This document shows, in pieces, positions 23,261 to 34,410 of a DNA stretch of 64,000 nt; position 1 is the first letter of the stretch, and each line of letters opens with the position of its first letter. The stretch comes from Elephas maximus indicus. Lineage: Eukaryota > Chordata > Mammalia > Proboscidea > Elephantidae. The notes beneath the pieces are model-generated. The model did not search any database and was not told the origin of the DNA. It saw only the letters and a list, made by a program, of their open reading frames with translations. The DNA lies in NCBI RefSeq assembly GCF_024166365.1, contig NC_064839.1, positions 16,168,878-16,232,877 of the forward strand, read 5' to 3'. The position numbers and the translations under genes are program-made.

Positions 23261-23690
23261 CAAATGTCATCAACAAAAGAATGAGTAAATGTGTTATATT
23301 AGTATAGTGTAATACTACACAAAATGGAAAAGAACAAACTAATGCTACATGCAGCCACATGGATGAATATCACAAATGTGATGTTGACCAGAAGCTGACT
23401 GCAAAAAAATTACATTCGTATGAGTCTGTTTATATGAAGCTCAAAATCAACTAAAACTAACCCGCGATAGTAAAGGTTAGAATGATGGTTATTTTTGGTG
23501 GGAGGGAATGACATCAGCAGGGAGGGAGCAAGCACAAGGGAGCTACTGGAGTGCTGGAAATGATCTATATCTTGACCTGTGTGGCTTTAAATAGGTACAT
23601 ACATGTGTAAAAATTCACTGAGCTCTACACATAGGATTTATACATTTTACGTGTGTAAGTTATATCAGTACAAAAGAAAACTAAATAAAG
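23261..23690 (+). mobile_element. L1 LINE fragment, third arm
   Basis: L1 C-terminal and 3' end following the LTR insertion; ends near the A-rich stretch about 23680. Confidence 0.7.
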
Positions 23691-23699
23691 TATGTGTTT

Positions 23700-24003
23700 C
23701 TAAATATAATTATTCGATTCTACTGATATGCATGCTATTTCTGTCGCAAAGCTGCACTCTTTTGATCTCTATAACTTTTTAGTGGGTTTGACATCTGCAA
23801 AACAAGTACACCCTTTTTTCTTTCAAAGTTTTCTTCCAAATGTTTGCTTCCACATGAACTTTAGGATCAATTTTTCGAGCTCCTTAGAAAAATACTGGGA
23901 TGTTGATTAGGATTATGCCATATTTGGAGTTTATTTGGAAAGCACTTGTATCTTTATAATATTGACTTTTCCCATCCAATTATCATGGTATTCCATTTCA
24001 TTT
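23700..24003 (-). mobile_element. Old L1 fragment, antisense (left arm)
   Basis: Minus-strand L1 ORF2 text, heavily mutated; resumes beyond the AfroSINE at about 24185. Confidence 0.55.
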
Positions 24004-24174
24004 GGAGCCCTGGTGGCGCAGTGGTTTAGCATCTGCTGCTGACCAAAGGGTCAGCAGTTCGAATCCACCAGCTGCTCCTTGGAAACCCTATGAGGCAGTA
24101 CTACTCTGTCTTCTAGTGTCATTGTGAGTCGGAATTGACACAATGGCAGTGGGTTTGGTTTTTTGGTGTTTGGT
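24004..24174 (+). mobile_element. AfroSINE with 10-bp target duplication
   Basis: Starts GGAGCCCTGGTGGCGCAGTGG (tRNA-like head with A-box position), ends in a GGTTTGGTTTT tail. CATTTCATTT at 23994-24003 and 24175-24184 flank it exactly. Confidence 0.96.
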
Positions 24175-24184
24175 CATTTCATTT

Positions 24185-24500
24185 AGGCAGGAGTTTTCAG
24201 TCAAGTTTTAAAGTATTCTTGTAGGGCTTGAAACTGTCTTGTTATAGTTATCTATTTCTAAGTACAGCATGGTTTTTTAATAGTATGGTATATTATGGAA
24301 AGAAATATTCCATTATGTTTTCTAACTATTGCTGATATAATTTAAAAGCTTTAACGAATATATCTGGCTGCCTTACTGAACTCCTTCATTCATTTTAGTA
24401 GTTTTTCATTTTATTCTTTTAATCTCTAGGTTGTGTGTAAAATATTAAAACTTTTTCATTTTTACAGGAAAATCTGGCCTTTGGTTAATTTTCTATGTTT
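24185..24500 (-). mobile_element. Old L1 fragment, antisense (right arm)
   Basis: Continuation of 23700-24003 with text such as 'ctatttctaagtac' and 'tttcattttat..tttaatctctagg'. Confidence 0.5.
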
Positions 24501-25900
24501 TCCTGGAAACAGACAAAGATGGTATGTGTCCACTATTGTAAGGCAACATTTCTAACCATAAAAATGATCCCTAGTTGGTAAATTTTTTCTGGACTGAGAG
24601 TTGCCGTAGTTTCGGATTCCTCTTATAAACAGCAAGACCCTTGTGGGAACAGTGGAAGCTAAGCCTAGCAGCGGCATTTCTATGCAAAATAGTGCCTATG
24701 GCAATTAGTTCTGAATTGCTGAATGATCTCTCACAGCTGATGATGGAAACCTCGATGGCCAGTAGAAATTGCTCATTAGAACCCCCTCTGGGCATGAACC
24801 CTACCTGCCAGACCTTAGATGGGGGGGTGGGGAGTCTTTGCCAGAGCTACTGTCTGCTGGGGGTGTGAGCCTTTAAATCAAGGCAGCTTCTGCACCTGCC
24901 CGGTGTAGAGCTTGTCTACTTGCAACTGAACTGTGTGTTGTGTGAGCCTGAGCTGTCTCCTGAGGGAACTGCTGTAACCATTCCCACTAGGAATATCTGA
25001 GGATGCCTTACTGGCAGCATGGTAGATCCTGAATAGGCCAATGCAGTGTGGGGCCTGCAGCAGTCAAGTGAGCCTGAATGTTTAGTTGAATCTAAGAAGA
25101 ATCCCCTCCCCATGGGCACTGCACAGTAGTGGCAGTGGTAGGCTAGACATTTAGACCCTCAACTCAATTTGGCCCAATGGACTATGAGACAAAAAGGATG
25201 GGGAGGGAGGTCTGACAAGGCACAAAAGGCCTGGGTAAGAGAGTCCATCCTCTGACAGAGAAAGCTCTGCGGTATGACGGGAAGTAAGCCATCCCTTTGT
25301 GAAGAGCAGATACAGGTTGGAGTGAAACCAAATTCGTGCCTACAGGAGAAATTGTTCACTGTCTGGAATGGGTGGGTCCAGAAAGGGACCTGGCCAGAAA
25401 CCCAGCTGCAGCCAGTCTGAAGGGAAAAATTGATGTCTGGCTGAGGTGGGTATTGGAAGGAGGCAGGGAAGACAAGAAAATGAACCCGAAAACCCAGTGT
25501 TTGTGACAGAACCTGATAAAGCAGGTTGGCTCCAATTCCATTCTAATCTACACAGAGAAATGTTTAAGAGCTCCTAACAGACTGAGGGCCAAGGGCAGGC
25601 AAATGGCCATGTGGTGACCAGCAAGACCAGGCATGACTATAATACAACAGTTTAATATGATTTGAGGTCACTGAAAAAAAAGCTTAAAGAAAGTTCTACA
25701 TGTGTGGAAAGGAGTAACCCCAGACCAGCCTAAACAGCATTCCAGGAGTCTGACAAAAGCTTTTGGTTGAGAGCAGACAAGTCAGTTTAACACTGCGCTG
25801 GACTCTGACCAATGTCTTCTGCTGCCATCTAGCGAAAATTAATGGGAACGTAGACATTTTCTAAAATGACAGATTTTTAAAGCAGTACTGGGTATTTTAA
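24500..25900. other. No gene seen; possibly an old LTR remnant inside
   Basis: About 1.4 kb. The block at 24945-25020 ('gagctgtctcctgagggaactgctg...ccttgctg'-like) resembles 27508-27590, hinting at a shared old repeat. No protein or splice framing is recognised. Confidence 0.35.
25819..25834 (-). promoter_or_regulatory. CTCF-like motif
   Basis: The minus strand reads CGCTAGATGGCAGCAG, close to the CTCF core CCASYAGRKGGCRS with mismatches at the left end. Motif only. Confidence 0.3.
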
Positions 25901-25904
25901 AAGC

Positions 25905-26150
25905 CTAAGCTTTATAGGGCAGCTATGAGTTGGAATCAACTAGACGGCAATGGGTTTGGTTTTGGGGTTTTAAGCTGTTTCAGAAGAAGCCTGCTTGGCT
26001 ACTAACCAAAAGGTTGGTGGTTTGAACTCACTCCATGGGAGAAAAATCTGGCACTTGCTTCCATAGATTACAGCCTTGGAAACCCTATGAAGTACATCCT
26101 ATACAGTTGCTACGAGTTGGGATAGACTCAATGGCGATGTAGTTTTGGTT
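25905..26150 (+). mobile_element. AfroSINE pieces (tail, then near-complete copy)
   Basis: 25905-25970 is an AfroSINE 3' end (GAGTTGGAATCAACTAGACGG...GGTTTGG). 25990-26150 is a second, head-clipped copy with 'ctaaccaaaaggttggtgg' and a diverged tail. Confidence 0.85.
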
Positions 26151-26284
26151 AAGCCATTTCAGAGTGGATAAAGCCCTTGATTCGCCCAAGGTATATAGGA
26201 AAAAAAGACACTTTTTAGTCTGATTTGCTAAAACTATCCAGGTTTGGGTTTTTTGGTTTTTTTTTTTTGGTATCATAATAGGTG

Positions 26285-26404
26285 GGGCAAATGGTTCACA
26301 TGCTTGGCTGCCAACTGAAAGGCTGAGGTTCGTGTCTAACAAGAAGCTCCTAGGAAGAAAATCTTGGTGATTTACTTCTGAATAATCAGCCATCGAAAAC
26401 CCTA
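26285..26404 (+). mobile_element. AfroSINE head and middle, followed by amplified tail
   Basis: Diverged AfroSINE: 'gcttggctgccaactgaaagg' then 'cagccatcgaaaaccctatgg'. Its 3' portion is replaced by the tandem array at 26405. Confidence 0.85.
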
Positions 26405-26723
26405 TGGAGCGCAGTTCTACCCTGACGTGCACGAGGTCTCCGTGAGCGAGGGTCGACTTGATGGCGACTGGAGCGCAGTTCTACCCTGACTGCACGAGGT
26501 CTCCGTGAGCGAGAGTCGACTTGATGGCGACTGGAGCGCAGTTCTACCCTGACGTGCACGAGGTCTCCGTGAGCGAGGGTCGACTTGATGGCGACTGGAG
26601 CGCAGTTCTACCCTGACGTGCACGAGGTCTCCGTGAGTGAGCGTCGACTTGATAGCGACTGGAGCGCAGTCCTACCCTGACGTGTACGAGGTCTCCGTGA
26701 GCGGGAGTCGACTTGATGGCAAC
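26405..26723 (+). repeat. 64-bp minisatellite made from an AfroSINE 3' end
   Basis: Five head-to-tail units starting at 26405, 26469, 26532, 26596 and 26660 (spacing 64, 63, 64, 64). Each begins TGGAGCGCAGTTCTACCCTG and ends GTCGACTTGATGGCGAC. The unit equals the last part of an AfroSINE. Units differ by only a few bases. It is CpG-rich. Short open frames through it are a by-product. Confidence 0.96.
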
Positions 26724-26763
26724 TGGTTTTGGTTTTTATCATGTAATATTGTTCAATGAATTG

Positions 26764-26978
26764 GAGTCCTGGGTGGCACAAATGGTTAAGCATTTGATAA
26801 CTAGCTGAAAGATTGGCAGTTTGAACACACCCAGAAGCACCTTGGAAGAAAGGTCTGGCCATCTGCTTCCAAAATGTCACAGCTTTGAAAACTCTGTGGA
26901 GCACAGTTCTACTCTGCAACGCGTGAGGTCACCAAGAGTTGGAATCAACTCAACAGCAACTGGTTTGGGTTTATTTGG
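26764..26978 (+). mobile_element. AfroSINE
   Basis: Begins GGAGTCCTGGGTGGCAC, long form with middle block, ends 'caactcaacagcaactgg' and a T-rich tail. Confidence 0.93.
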
Positions 26979-27885
26979 TGGTTGTTGTTGGATGTAAATT
27001 ACCTAGGATTCCCAAAATATAAAGATATTGTAGACATTATAAACACTGATGGGCAAAAGACTATGCCAGCTGAATAGGGTATGGAGGGGACATCCTTTCC
27101 CCATTACAAATCCTGCTGATCACAAAATACACTAACTTTTCCTTTTCTACTTTAAAAGTGTTAACCAAAGTCATTGGATTGACTATGAGCAAAGGTTTAA
27201 CAAAATCTTTTCCCCTTCTACATGAGAATCTGAACTTCTGTTTATTTCCTTGGAAGTATGTATCAATTATGTTGCTTACAATAAAAATTCACTGGTAAAT
27301 TGCATCTAGATGGATAGGCAGATAACTACTGATAGGTGAGCCATTATTTTGGACCTCCTGAGTGTGGTGACTCATAGCTGAGCACATTGCTTGCAGGGAC
27401 CCTGAAGCTATGGCTCAGGCATTATGAGATTCTTCTGTGGGACATGGGATTTTTAAAACAGGGCAGTTCTTGTTAAGGCCCAACGTAGATCTCGCCTCCT
27501 TTCCTCTGAGCTGTCTGCTGAGTGAACTGCTGCCAGGACACCCACTGCAAGGAACTGTAACATTGCCTTGCTGTCAACTGCAGTTCCTGCTCTTTATCCT
27601 TCTAAAGAGACCAATGCTGATTTAGTGTGGCGGTGGTCATCTCCTAAGTCTGAATGAACCTTAGAAGACCTTCGGTGGATATCACATCAGCTGCCAAGAA
27701 TGATGTGTTGGTTTTCTTCCCCCTTTTCATAACTATACCCATTTCCTTTTCGTCTTTGGAACCTCCAGAATAATGTTGAATAAAACGGAGTGTAATGGTA
27801 ATACTGGCAGACGGCGGAGGTGCGGGGGAGGGGAGCGGAGAGCGTGCTGGGCAAAGAGGGGAGAGGAATGCCTTGGGCCTCACAC
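26979..27885. other. No gene seen
   Basis: About 900 bp. 27340-27620 may be an old LTR-like repeat (see 24500-25900). No supported coding sequence. Confidence 0.35.
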
Positions 27886-28078
27886 TTTATTTTTTCTTTT
27901 TTCATTTTTGAAATAGTTTCAAACTTACAGAAAAGTTGCAAAAGGAATATAAAGAACTTCTATAAAAAAAAAAAAATTTTTTTTCTATAAAGCCTTCACA
28001 GAGATCTGCCAATTGTTAACATTTTGCCACATTTACTTTATCATATTCTTTCTCTCCGTATATGTATATATATAAACT
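27886..28078 (+). mobile_element. Ancient mammalian repeat, first arm
   Basis: 'caaacttacagaaaagttgc', 'gccaattgttaacattttgcc', 'taagttgcag': text of a common mammalian repeat whose family I cannot name. It continues at 30700-30856 and 32112-32400, split by L1 insertions. Confidence 0.65.
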
Positions 28079-28094
28079 AAGAGTAAGTTGCAGA

Positions 28095-28612
28095 AACCTT
28101 AAACCAAAAATATCCCCTGAAGTCTTCTTAAAACCAAAAATAGCTTAACTAGTAAAAAAAAAAAAAAAAAGAAAAGCATTATGGTCTTTTAAGATCTATA
28201 TTGGAGTCCTGGTAGCACAGTGGTTGAGAGCTCAGGCTGCCCATCAGAAGGTCAGCAGTTTGAATCCACCAGCCGCTCCTTGGAAACCTTATGGGGCAGT
28301 TCTCCTCTGTCCTATAGGGTCACTATGAGTTGGAATTGACAGCAACAGGTTTGTTTTTTTTTGTTTTTAATATGGGATCAGATGGACAACAGCAACTTGA
28401 AAGATTAGATAGGAACCCTAGGGGGGCAGTGAATTTATGCTAATGGGGGAGGAACAACTCAGAAAAGAAGGGTGAGAATCATTACACAATTCAAAGAATG
28501 TAATCAATGTCACTAAATGGTACATGTAGAAACTGTTGAATTGGGGTATGTTTTGCTATGTATATTCTCAACAACAACAACAAAATAAATAAAATTATAT
28601 GGAAAAAAGTAA
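28095..28612 (+). mobile_element. L1 3'UTR insertion (subfamily B), interrupted by an AfroSINE
   Basis: L1 3'UTR as at 17430-18053. The target AAGAGTAA(G/C)TTGCAGA is found at 28079-28094 before it and at 28613-28628 after it. Contains the AfroSINE 28204-28372. Confidence 0.82.
28204..28372 (+). mobile_element. AfroSINE
   Basis: GGAGTCCTGGTAGCACAGTGG head, 'gggcagttctcctctgtcc', T-rich tail. It lies in an L1 3'UTR that reads on across it. Confidence 0.94.
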
Positions 28613-28628
28613 AAGAGTAACTTGCAGA

Positions 28629-30683
28629 GCAATTAGGCTACAAAAAATAAAAGATATCCAAATCCAGAAGGAAGATATAAAACTATCACTTTTTGCAGAT
28701 GACATGGTCATATACACAGAAAACCTCAAAGATTCTACAAGAAAGCTATTAGAGCTAATAAATGAATTCAGCAAAGTGGCAGCGCTCAAAGTCGACACAC
28801 AAAAATCAGTCAGGTTTTTATAGATCAGCACTGAGCAAGCCAAAAAAGAAATTAAGGAAATCTTACCTTTTGTAATAGCATCCAAAAGAATAATGTACCT
28901 AGGAAGAAATTTACCAGGAAGGTAAAAGACTTGTACATAGAAAAAGGAATAATACAACGTTACTGAAAGAAATTAAAGAAGACTTAAATACGTGGAAGAA
29001 CTTTCCATGTTCATGGATTAGAAGGCTTAATACAGCTAAGATGTCAATACTACCCAAAAACCAAACCCAGTGCCATCGAGTCGATTCTGACTCATAGAGA
29101 CCCTATAGGACAGAGTAGCACTGCTCCATAGAGTTTCCAAGGAGCGCCTGGCGGATTTGAACTGCCAACCTTTTGCTTAGCAGCCGTAGCACTTAACTAC
29201 TACACCACCAGGGTTTCCATACTACCCAAAGCAATCTATAAAATCAATGCAATCTCAATCAAAATTCCAACAGCCTTCTTTGCAGAAATGAAAAAGCCAA
29301 TCCTCAAATGTATATGGAATGGCAAGGAGCCCCAAATAGCCAAAGCAATCTTGAAAAAGAAGAATAAAGTAGAAGGAGGCACACTTCTTCATTTCAAAAC
29401 ATACTACAAAGCTACCTTTTGGCCAATGGAATAGAATTGAGAGTCCAGAAATAAATCCACATATCTATGGTCAACTGATTCTCAACAAGGATACTAAGTC
29501 CATTTAATGGGGAAGGAAGGGGCTCTTTAATAAATTGTGCTAGCAAAACTGGATTTTGACATGCAGAAGAATGAATCAGGGTCCATGTCTCACATCATAC
29601 AGAAAAACCAACTCAAAATGGATCAAGGACCTAAATGTGAAAACTAAAACCAAAACATTCTTAGATGAAAATGTAGGGGCAAGCCTGTGGGACCTAGCAT
29701 TTAATGATAGATTATCAGATACGGTAATAAAAGCACAATCAGCAAAAGACAAAATAGATAGATTGGACCTCATAAAAAATTAAGTACTTTTTTACATCAA
29801 AGAACTTTATGAACAAAATGAAGACGACCTACAGACTGGGAGAAAATTTGGGGGAACTATATATCTGATAAGGACCTAATATCCTAAATACTTATAAAAC
29901 TTCTACAACTTAACAAAAAAAGACAACCAACCCAATCGGAAAATGGACGAAGGGCTTGAACACTCACAAAGAGGATATTCATATGACCAACAAGCACATG
30001 AAAAGATGACATTAAGGAGATACAAATCAAACCCACAATGAGATACCACTTCACCCCCATTGGAATGCCAATAAAAAAAAAAAGTGTTGGCAAGGTTGTG
30101 GTGGACTTGGAACCCTCATCCAAAAAGTTGAATATAGAATTACCGTATGACTTAGGAATCCCAATATTAGGTATATACTCGGAAGAAATGAAGGCAGGAA
30201 CACAAACAGAAACTGTACACCAACATTCTTTGTAGTACTTTTTACAGCCAAAAGGTAGAAACAACAAAATGTCCACCAACAGATGAATGGATAAACAAAA
30301 AGCATGGTATATACATACAATGGAATATTACACAGCTGGAAAGAGAAATGAAGTTCTGATGCATGCTACAACATGGATGAACCTTGAAAACATTATGCTG
30401 AGTGAAATAAGTCTAAAGCAAAAAGATAAATACTGTATGATCTCACTTATATGAAATAAGCAAATACATAGAAACCAAAGAATATTAATGGTTACCAGGT
30501 TCAGGAGAGAGGGGAGAAGTTTTTGTCTGGGGAACATTTATGTTAATGGTAGTGGAACAATTTGGAAAAGGGTAGTGATAATTGTTGCAAAACATAAAAA
30601 ATGTAGTCAATGCCATTGAATTGTAAATGTGGAAGTTGTGTTGGCAAATGTCTTGGTATGTATATTTTTGCCATAATTTAAAA
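28629..30683 (+). mobile_element. 5'-truncated L1 (half of ORF2 plus 3' end), AfroSINE inside
   Basis: Begins mid-RT and includes LSLFADDMVIY (FADD at 28692-28703), so unlike the copy at 2841 it keeps the catalytic motif. Broken frames then give thumb and C-terminal parts ([16 protein letters not shown] at about 29598-29645). An old-type L1 3' end follows, with the A-rich tail before 30684. Flanked by AAGAGTAACTTGCAGA at 28613 and AAGAGTAAGTTGCAGA at 30684-30699. Confidence 0.9.
29059..29218 (-). mobile_element. AfroSINE with 12-bp target duplication
   Basis: ATACTACCCAAA at 29047-29058 and 29219-29230 frame a minus-strand copy in L1 ORF2. Confidence 0.96.
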
Positions 30684-30699
30684 AAGAGTAAGTTGCAGA

Positions 30700-30856
30700 C
30701 GTCTTATCACTTTATCTCTAAATACTTCATTGTGTATTTCTTAAAAACAAGACATTAACTTACATAATCACAGTATAATTACCAAAATTGGAAATTAACA
30801 TTAATATAGTGCTATTATCTGATTTACAGAACTATGAAAATTTCATCAGTTTTCCC
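30700..30856 (+). mobile_element. Ancient mammalian repeat, middle arm
   Basis: Continues 27886-28078: 'cgtcttatcactttatctctaaatacttca' and 'cataatcacagtataattacca'. Confidence 0.65.
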
Positions 30857-30869
30857 AATACTGTTCTTT

Positions 30870-32098
30870 TTTTTTAATAATTTTTATTGTGCTTTAAATG
30901 AAAGTTTACAAATCAAGTCAGTCTCTCACATATAAACTTATATACACCTTACTACATACTCCCATTTACTCTCCCCCTGATGAGCCAGCCCGCTCCCTCC
31001 TTCCAGTCTCTCCTTTGCTGTTTTGCCAGTTTCTAACCCCCTCTACCCACCCATCTCCCCTCTAGACAGGAGATGCCAACACAGTCTCAAGGGTCCACCT
31101 GATAGAAGTAGCTCACTCCTCATCAGCATCTCTCTCCAATCCATTGTCCAGTCCAATCCAGGTCTGATGAGTTGTCTTTGGGAATGGTTCCTGTCCTGGG
31201 CCAACAGAAGGTTTGGGGACCATGGCCGCCGGGATTCCTCCAGTCTCAGTCAGACCATTAAGTCTGGTCTTTTTATGAGAATTTGGGTCTGCATGCCACT
31301 GTTCTCCTGCTCCCTCAGGGGTTCTCTGTTGTGCTCCCTGTCAGGGCAGTCATCGGTTGTGGCCGGGCACCATTTAGTTCTTCTGGTCTCAGGATGATGT
31401 AAGTCTCTAGTTCATGTGGCCCTTTCTGTCTCCTGGGCTCATAATTATCTTGTAATCTTGGTGTTCTTCATTCTCCTTTGATCCAGGTGGGTTGAGACCA
31501 ATTGATGCATTTTAGATGGCTGCTTAAGTTAGCATTTAAGACCCCAGACGCCACACTTCAAAGTGGGATGCAGAATGTTTCCTTAATAGAATTAATTTTG
31601 CCAACTGACTTAGATGTCCCCTGAAGCCATAGTCCCCAAACCCCCACCCTTGCTCCGATGACCTTGGAAGCATTCAGTTTATTCAGGAAACTTCTTTGCT
31701 TTTAGTCCAGTCCAGTTGAGCTGACCTTCCCTGTATTGAGTGTTGTCCTTCCCTTCATCTAAAGTAGCTCTTATCTACTATCTAATCAGTAAATAACCCT
31801 CTCCCACTCTCCCTCCCTGCCCCCTCGTAACCACAAAAGAATGTGTTCTTCTCAGTTTAAACTGTTTCTCAAGTTCTTATAATAGTGGCCTTATACAATA
31901 TTTGTCCTCTTGCATCTGACTAATTTCACTTAGCATAATGCCTTCCAGGTTCCTCCATGTTATGAAAGGTTTCACAGATTCCTCACTGTTCTTTATCGAT
32001 GCGTAGTATTCCATTGTGTGAATATACCATAATTTATTTATTCATTCATCCGTTAATAGACACCTTGGTTGCTTCCAGCTTTTTGCTATTATAAATCA
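30870..32098 (-). mobile_element. 5'-truncated L1, antisense, with 13-bp target duplication
   Basis: Minus-strand L1 consisting of the 3'UTR plus the last part of ORF2 (to about 32098). AATACTGTTCTTT at 30857-30869 and 32099-32111 frame it. The poly(A) is seen as TTTTTTTT near 30870. The 124-codon plus-strand frame at 31023-31397 is antisense 3'UTR. Confidence 0.92.
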
Positions 32099-32111
32099 AA
32101 TACTGTTCTTT

Positions 32112-32400
32112 ACAGCATTTTTTTTTTTTTTCTGGTTCCAGAACCATTTTTTAGTTGTCTCATTGCTTTTAGTTGCCATGTCTCTTTAGTCTCTAATCTG
32201 GTAGTTCTTTAGCTTTTTTTTTTTTTTTTTTTGTCTTTTGTGGCATGACATCCCTCAGTTTGGATTTGTCTGATGTTTCCTCATAGTCAGATTCAGGTTT
32301 GGAGCCCCACACTTTAGGGAATTCCACACTGGCCACATCCCTTAAGTGTGGAGCCAAGGGGGCAAGCCCATGGGAGCCTACCTGTCTTCTACCTTCTAGG
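32112..32400 (+). mobile_element. Ancient mammalian repeat, last arm
   Basis: 'ttagttgtctcattgcttttagttgccatgtctctttagtc' through 'ggatttgtctgatgtttcctcat'. Closes the element opened at 27886. Confidence 0.65.
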
Positions 32401-32625
32401 CCAAGTGTCAGCAAACATTTTAGGAAAGATCAGAGAGTAATATTTTAGGCATTGAAGGTCATGTAGTATGTTTACAACTGCTCAACACTGCCGTTGTGAC
32501 AAGAAAGCAGCCATAGACAATACATAAATAAATGAGTGTGACTGTGTTCCAATAAAAATTTATTTACAAAAACAATCAGCGAGACTGGATTTGGCCTGTG
32601 AGTCATAGTTTGCTGACTCCTATTC
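32401..32625 (+). mobile_element. hAT-type non-autonomous DNA transposon (MER-like)
   Basis: Mutated inverted ends: AGTGTCAGCAAAC at about 32403-32415 and GTTTGCTGACTCC near 32609-32621. The internal text 'cagccatagacaatac' and 'gtgttccaataaaaatttatttac' is a well-known mammalian MITE. Family name not assigned. Confidence 0.7.
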
Positions 32626-33388
32626 TAATCCATGTCCCAGGTACCAAGAACCCCAGAATTTCATGTCCATACAGCCCCAAGTCCATTTCCAGGGCAGGCT
32701 GTGTGGGCCTTCCCCGTGTCTATCATCCTGAGGCACATGCCATGTTGCTCCTAGGGTGCACATACACTTCCGAAAAGAAAGTACAAGAGTGCTATGAAGC
32801 TTTACTACAGTTTCTCTTTTGATTCTTGGACTTGTGAGTTGATGTATCTCACCAAATTCGTGGAATTTTTGGCCACTGGTCTTTCTAATATTTTTTCTAC
32901 CTCATCATTTCTCTCCTCTCCTTCTGGACCCCCAAATACACAGATGTTAAACTACTTGATACTGTTCTTCTCTAAGAAAGAACTGAATGCCCCAAAACTT
33001 CCACAATCTGTCATTTAGAGGTTCCTCAGTTCCACTAGTAAATGAGATTCCATTTACCATTTTTAATAATTTCTCCCTAAGCTTCATTTGAACAATATCT
33101 ATTGACCTATCTTCACGGTGACTGATCCTGTGTTCTGTACATCCAGCCTGCTATTAAGTTTGCCCATGATTTTTTTTTTTTTTTTTGTGACCCTTCACCT
33201 TGGCCTTACATAGAAGGTGTGCCCCCTTTTGGGTTTCAGTAGAAAGCTTTAGGAATTCATCAAGCCCCTCCTACTTGATAGGACTTGAGCTTCACTCTAG
33301 TACTGAAATTTCTGCTTCCTCCCGAAAATTTTCAGCTGGGTTCTCTGCAGTCTTGGGCTGACACTCTTTAAGAGTCAGCCAGGAGAGG
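32626..33388. other. No gene seen
   Basis: About 760 bp. It contains a 58-bp block (32960-33017) shared with 36218-36280; otherwise nothing is recognised. Confidence 0.4.
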
Positions 33389-33700
33389 ATACATTCTACA
33401 ATATGGATAAAGCTGGAAGACATTATGCTGAGTGAAATAAGTCAATCATAAAGGATAAATATTATATGACCTCACTTATACAAAAAGACAGGAAACAGCA
33501 AATACATAGAAAACAAAGTTTATTAGTGGTTACCAGGGATGAGAAGGAGCAGGGACAGTAAGGTTAATGGTGATGTAAAAATTGCATTGACTAAGGGTAG
33601 GGTTGCACAGCCAATTATTGTAATTGCTGTCAATAAGTTGTACACCTGTAAGAACTTGAATTGGCAACAGTTGTGTGATATTTATAACTATGACCAAAAA
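33389..33700 (+). mobile_element. L1 3'-end fragment
   Basis: 'gctggaagacattatgctgagtgaaataagtcaatc', 'tggttaccaggga', then the tail. Same type as 42438-42780. Confidence 0.72.
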
Positions 33701-34263
33701 AAAGAGGAACTACTGGGCCTTCTTAGGTACAGCCAAACACCTCATGGGATTCAGTTCCTTAGTTTGGAGGTTTAGGGTCACTGTTTCATGGGACATCCCA
33801 GTTAACTGGCCTAATAACATGTTTAGTTCTTCACCAGTTAACTGGCCTAATAACATGTTTAGTTCTTCCGTTCTGCCTCCTAGATCATTGTGTAGTGTTT
33901 GGGATTTTAAAGGCTTGCAAGTGGCCACCCAAGGCACAACAATTAGCATCTATTCATATGGAGCAACAGAGGAAGAAGGAAAGTCGTGAATAGGAGGAGG
34001 AAAAGGAATGTGTGGCTAATTGCCTCCATGAACAACTGCCTCCTTTGCCATGAGACCAGAAGAACTGAATGGTGCTCATCAAAGAGTCCATAGAAGAATC
34101 CTGATCAAAAACGGAAAAATGCAAAATAGAATTTCAAATTTTCATAGACTCTAGACTTTCTGGAGCCATGAAGGGTGGATGAATCCCTGAAACTATTGCC
34201 CTGAGAATATCTTGAAATCTTAAACCAAAAATTTCCCCTGAAGTCATCTTAAAACCAAATAAT
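33701..34263 (+). mobile_element. L1 3'UTR fragment (subfamily B), left arm
   Basis: Same ordered blocks as 17430-18053. A 40-bp direct repeat sits at 33799-33838 and 33839-33868 (AGTTAACTGGCCTAATAAC, twice). Interrupted by an AfroSINE. Confidence 0.78.
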
Positions 34264-34410
34264 AAAACCAAAAACCAAACCTGTTGCCGTCAAGTTGATT
34301 CTGACTCATAGCGACCCTCCAGAGTTTCCAAGGAGTGCCTGGTGGATTCAGACTGCTGACCTTTTGGTTAGCAGCCATAGCACTTAACCAGTACGCCACC
34401 AGGGTTTCCA
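34264..34410 (-). mobile_element. AfroSINE
   Basis: Short minus-strand copy ending CACCAGGGTTTCC within L1 3'UTR; the L1 text resumes 'tagttcagcttaactag'. Confidence 0.93.

Noticed and set aside
24004-24090. tRNA gene
   Set aside because: The tRNA-like head with A/B-box spacing belongs to AfroSINE; it does not fold into an intact tRNA and the same head is seen in many copies.
26405-26723. CRISPR-like direct repeats
   Set aside because: Units are contiguous with no unique spacers and equal an AfroSINE tail; this is a minisatellite in a mammalian genome.
31023-31397. 124-codon plus-strand frame
   Set aside because: It is the antisense of an L1 3'UTR defined by a target duplication.
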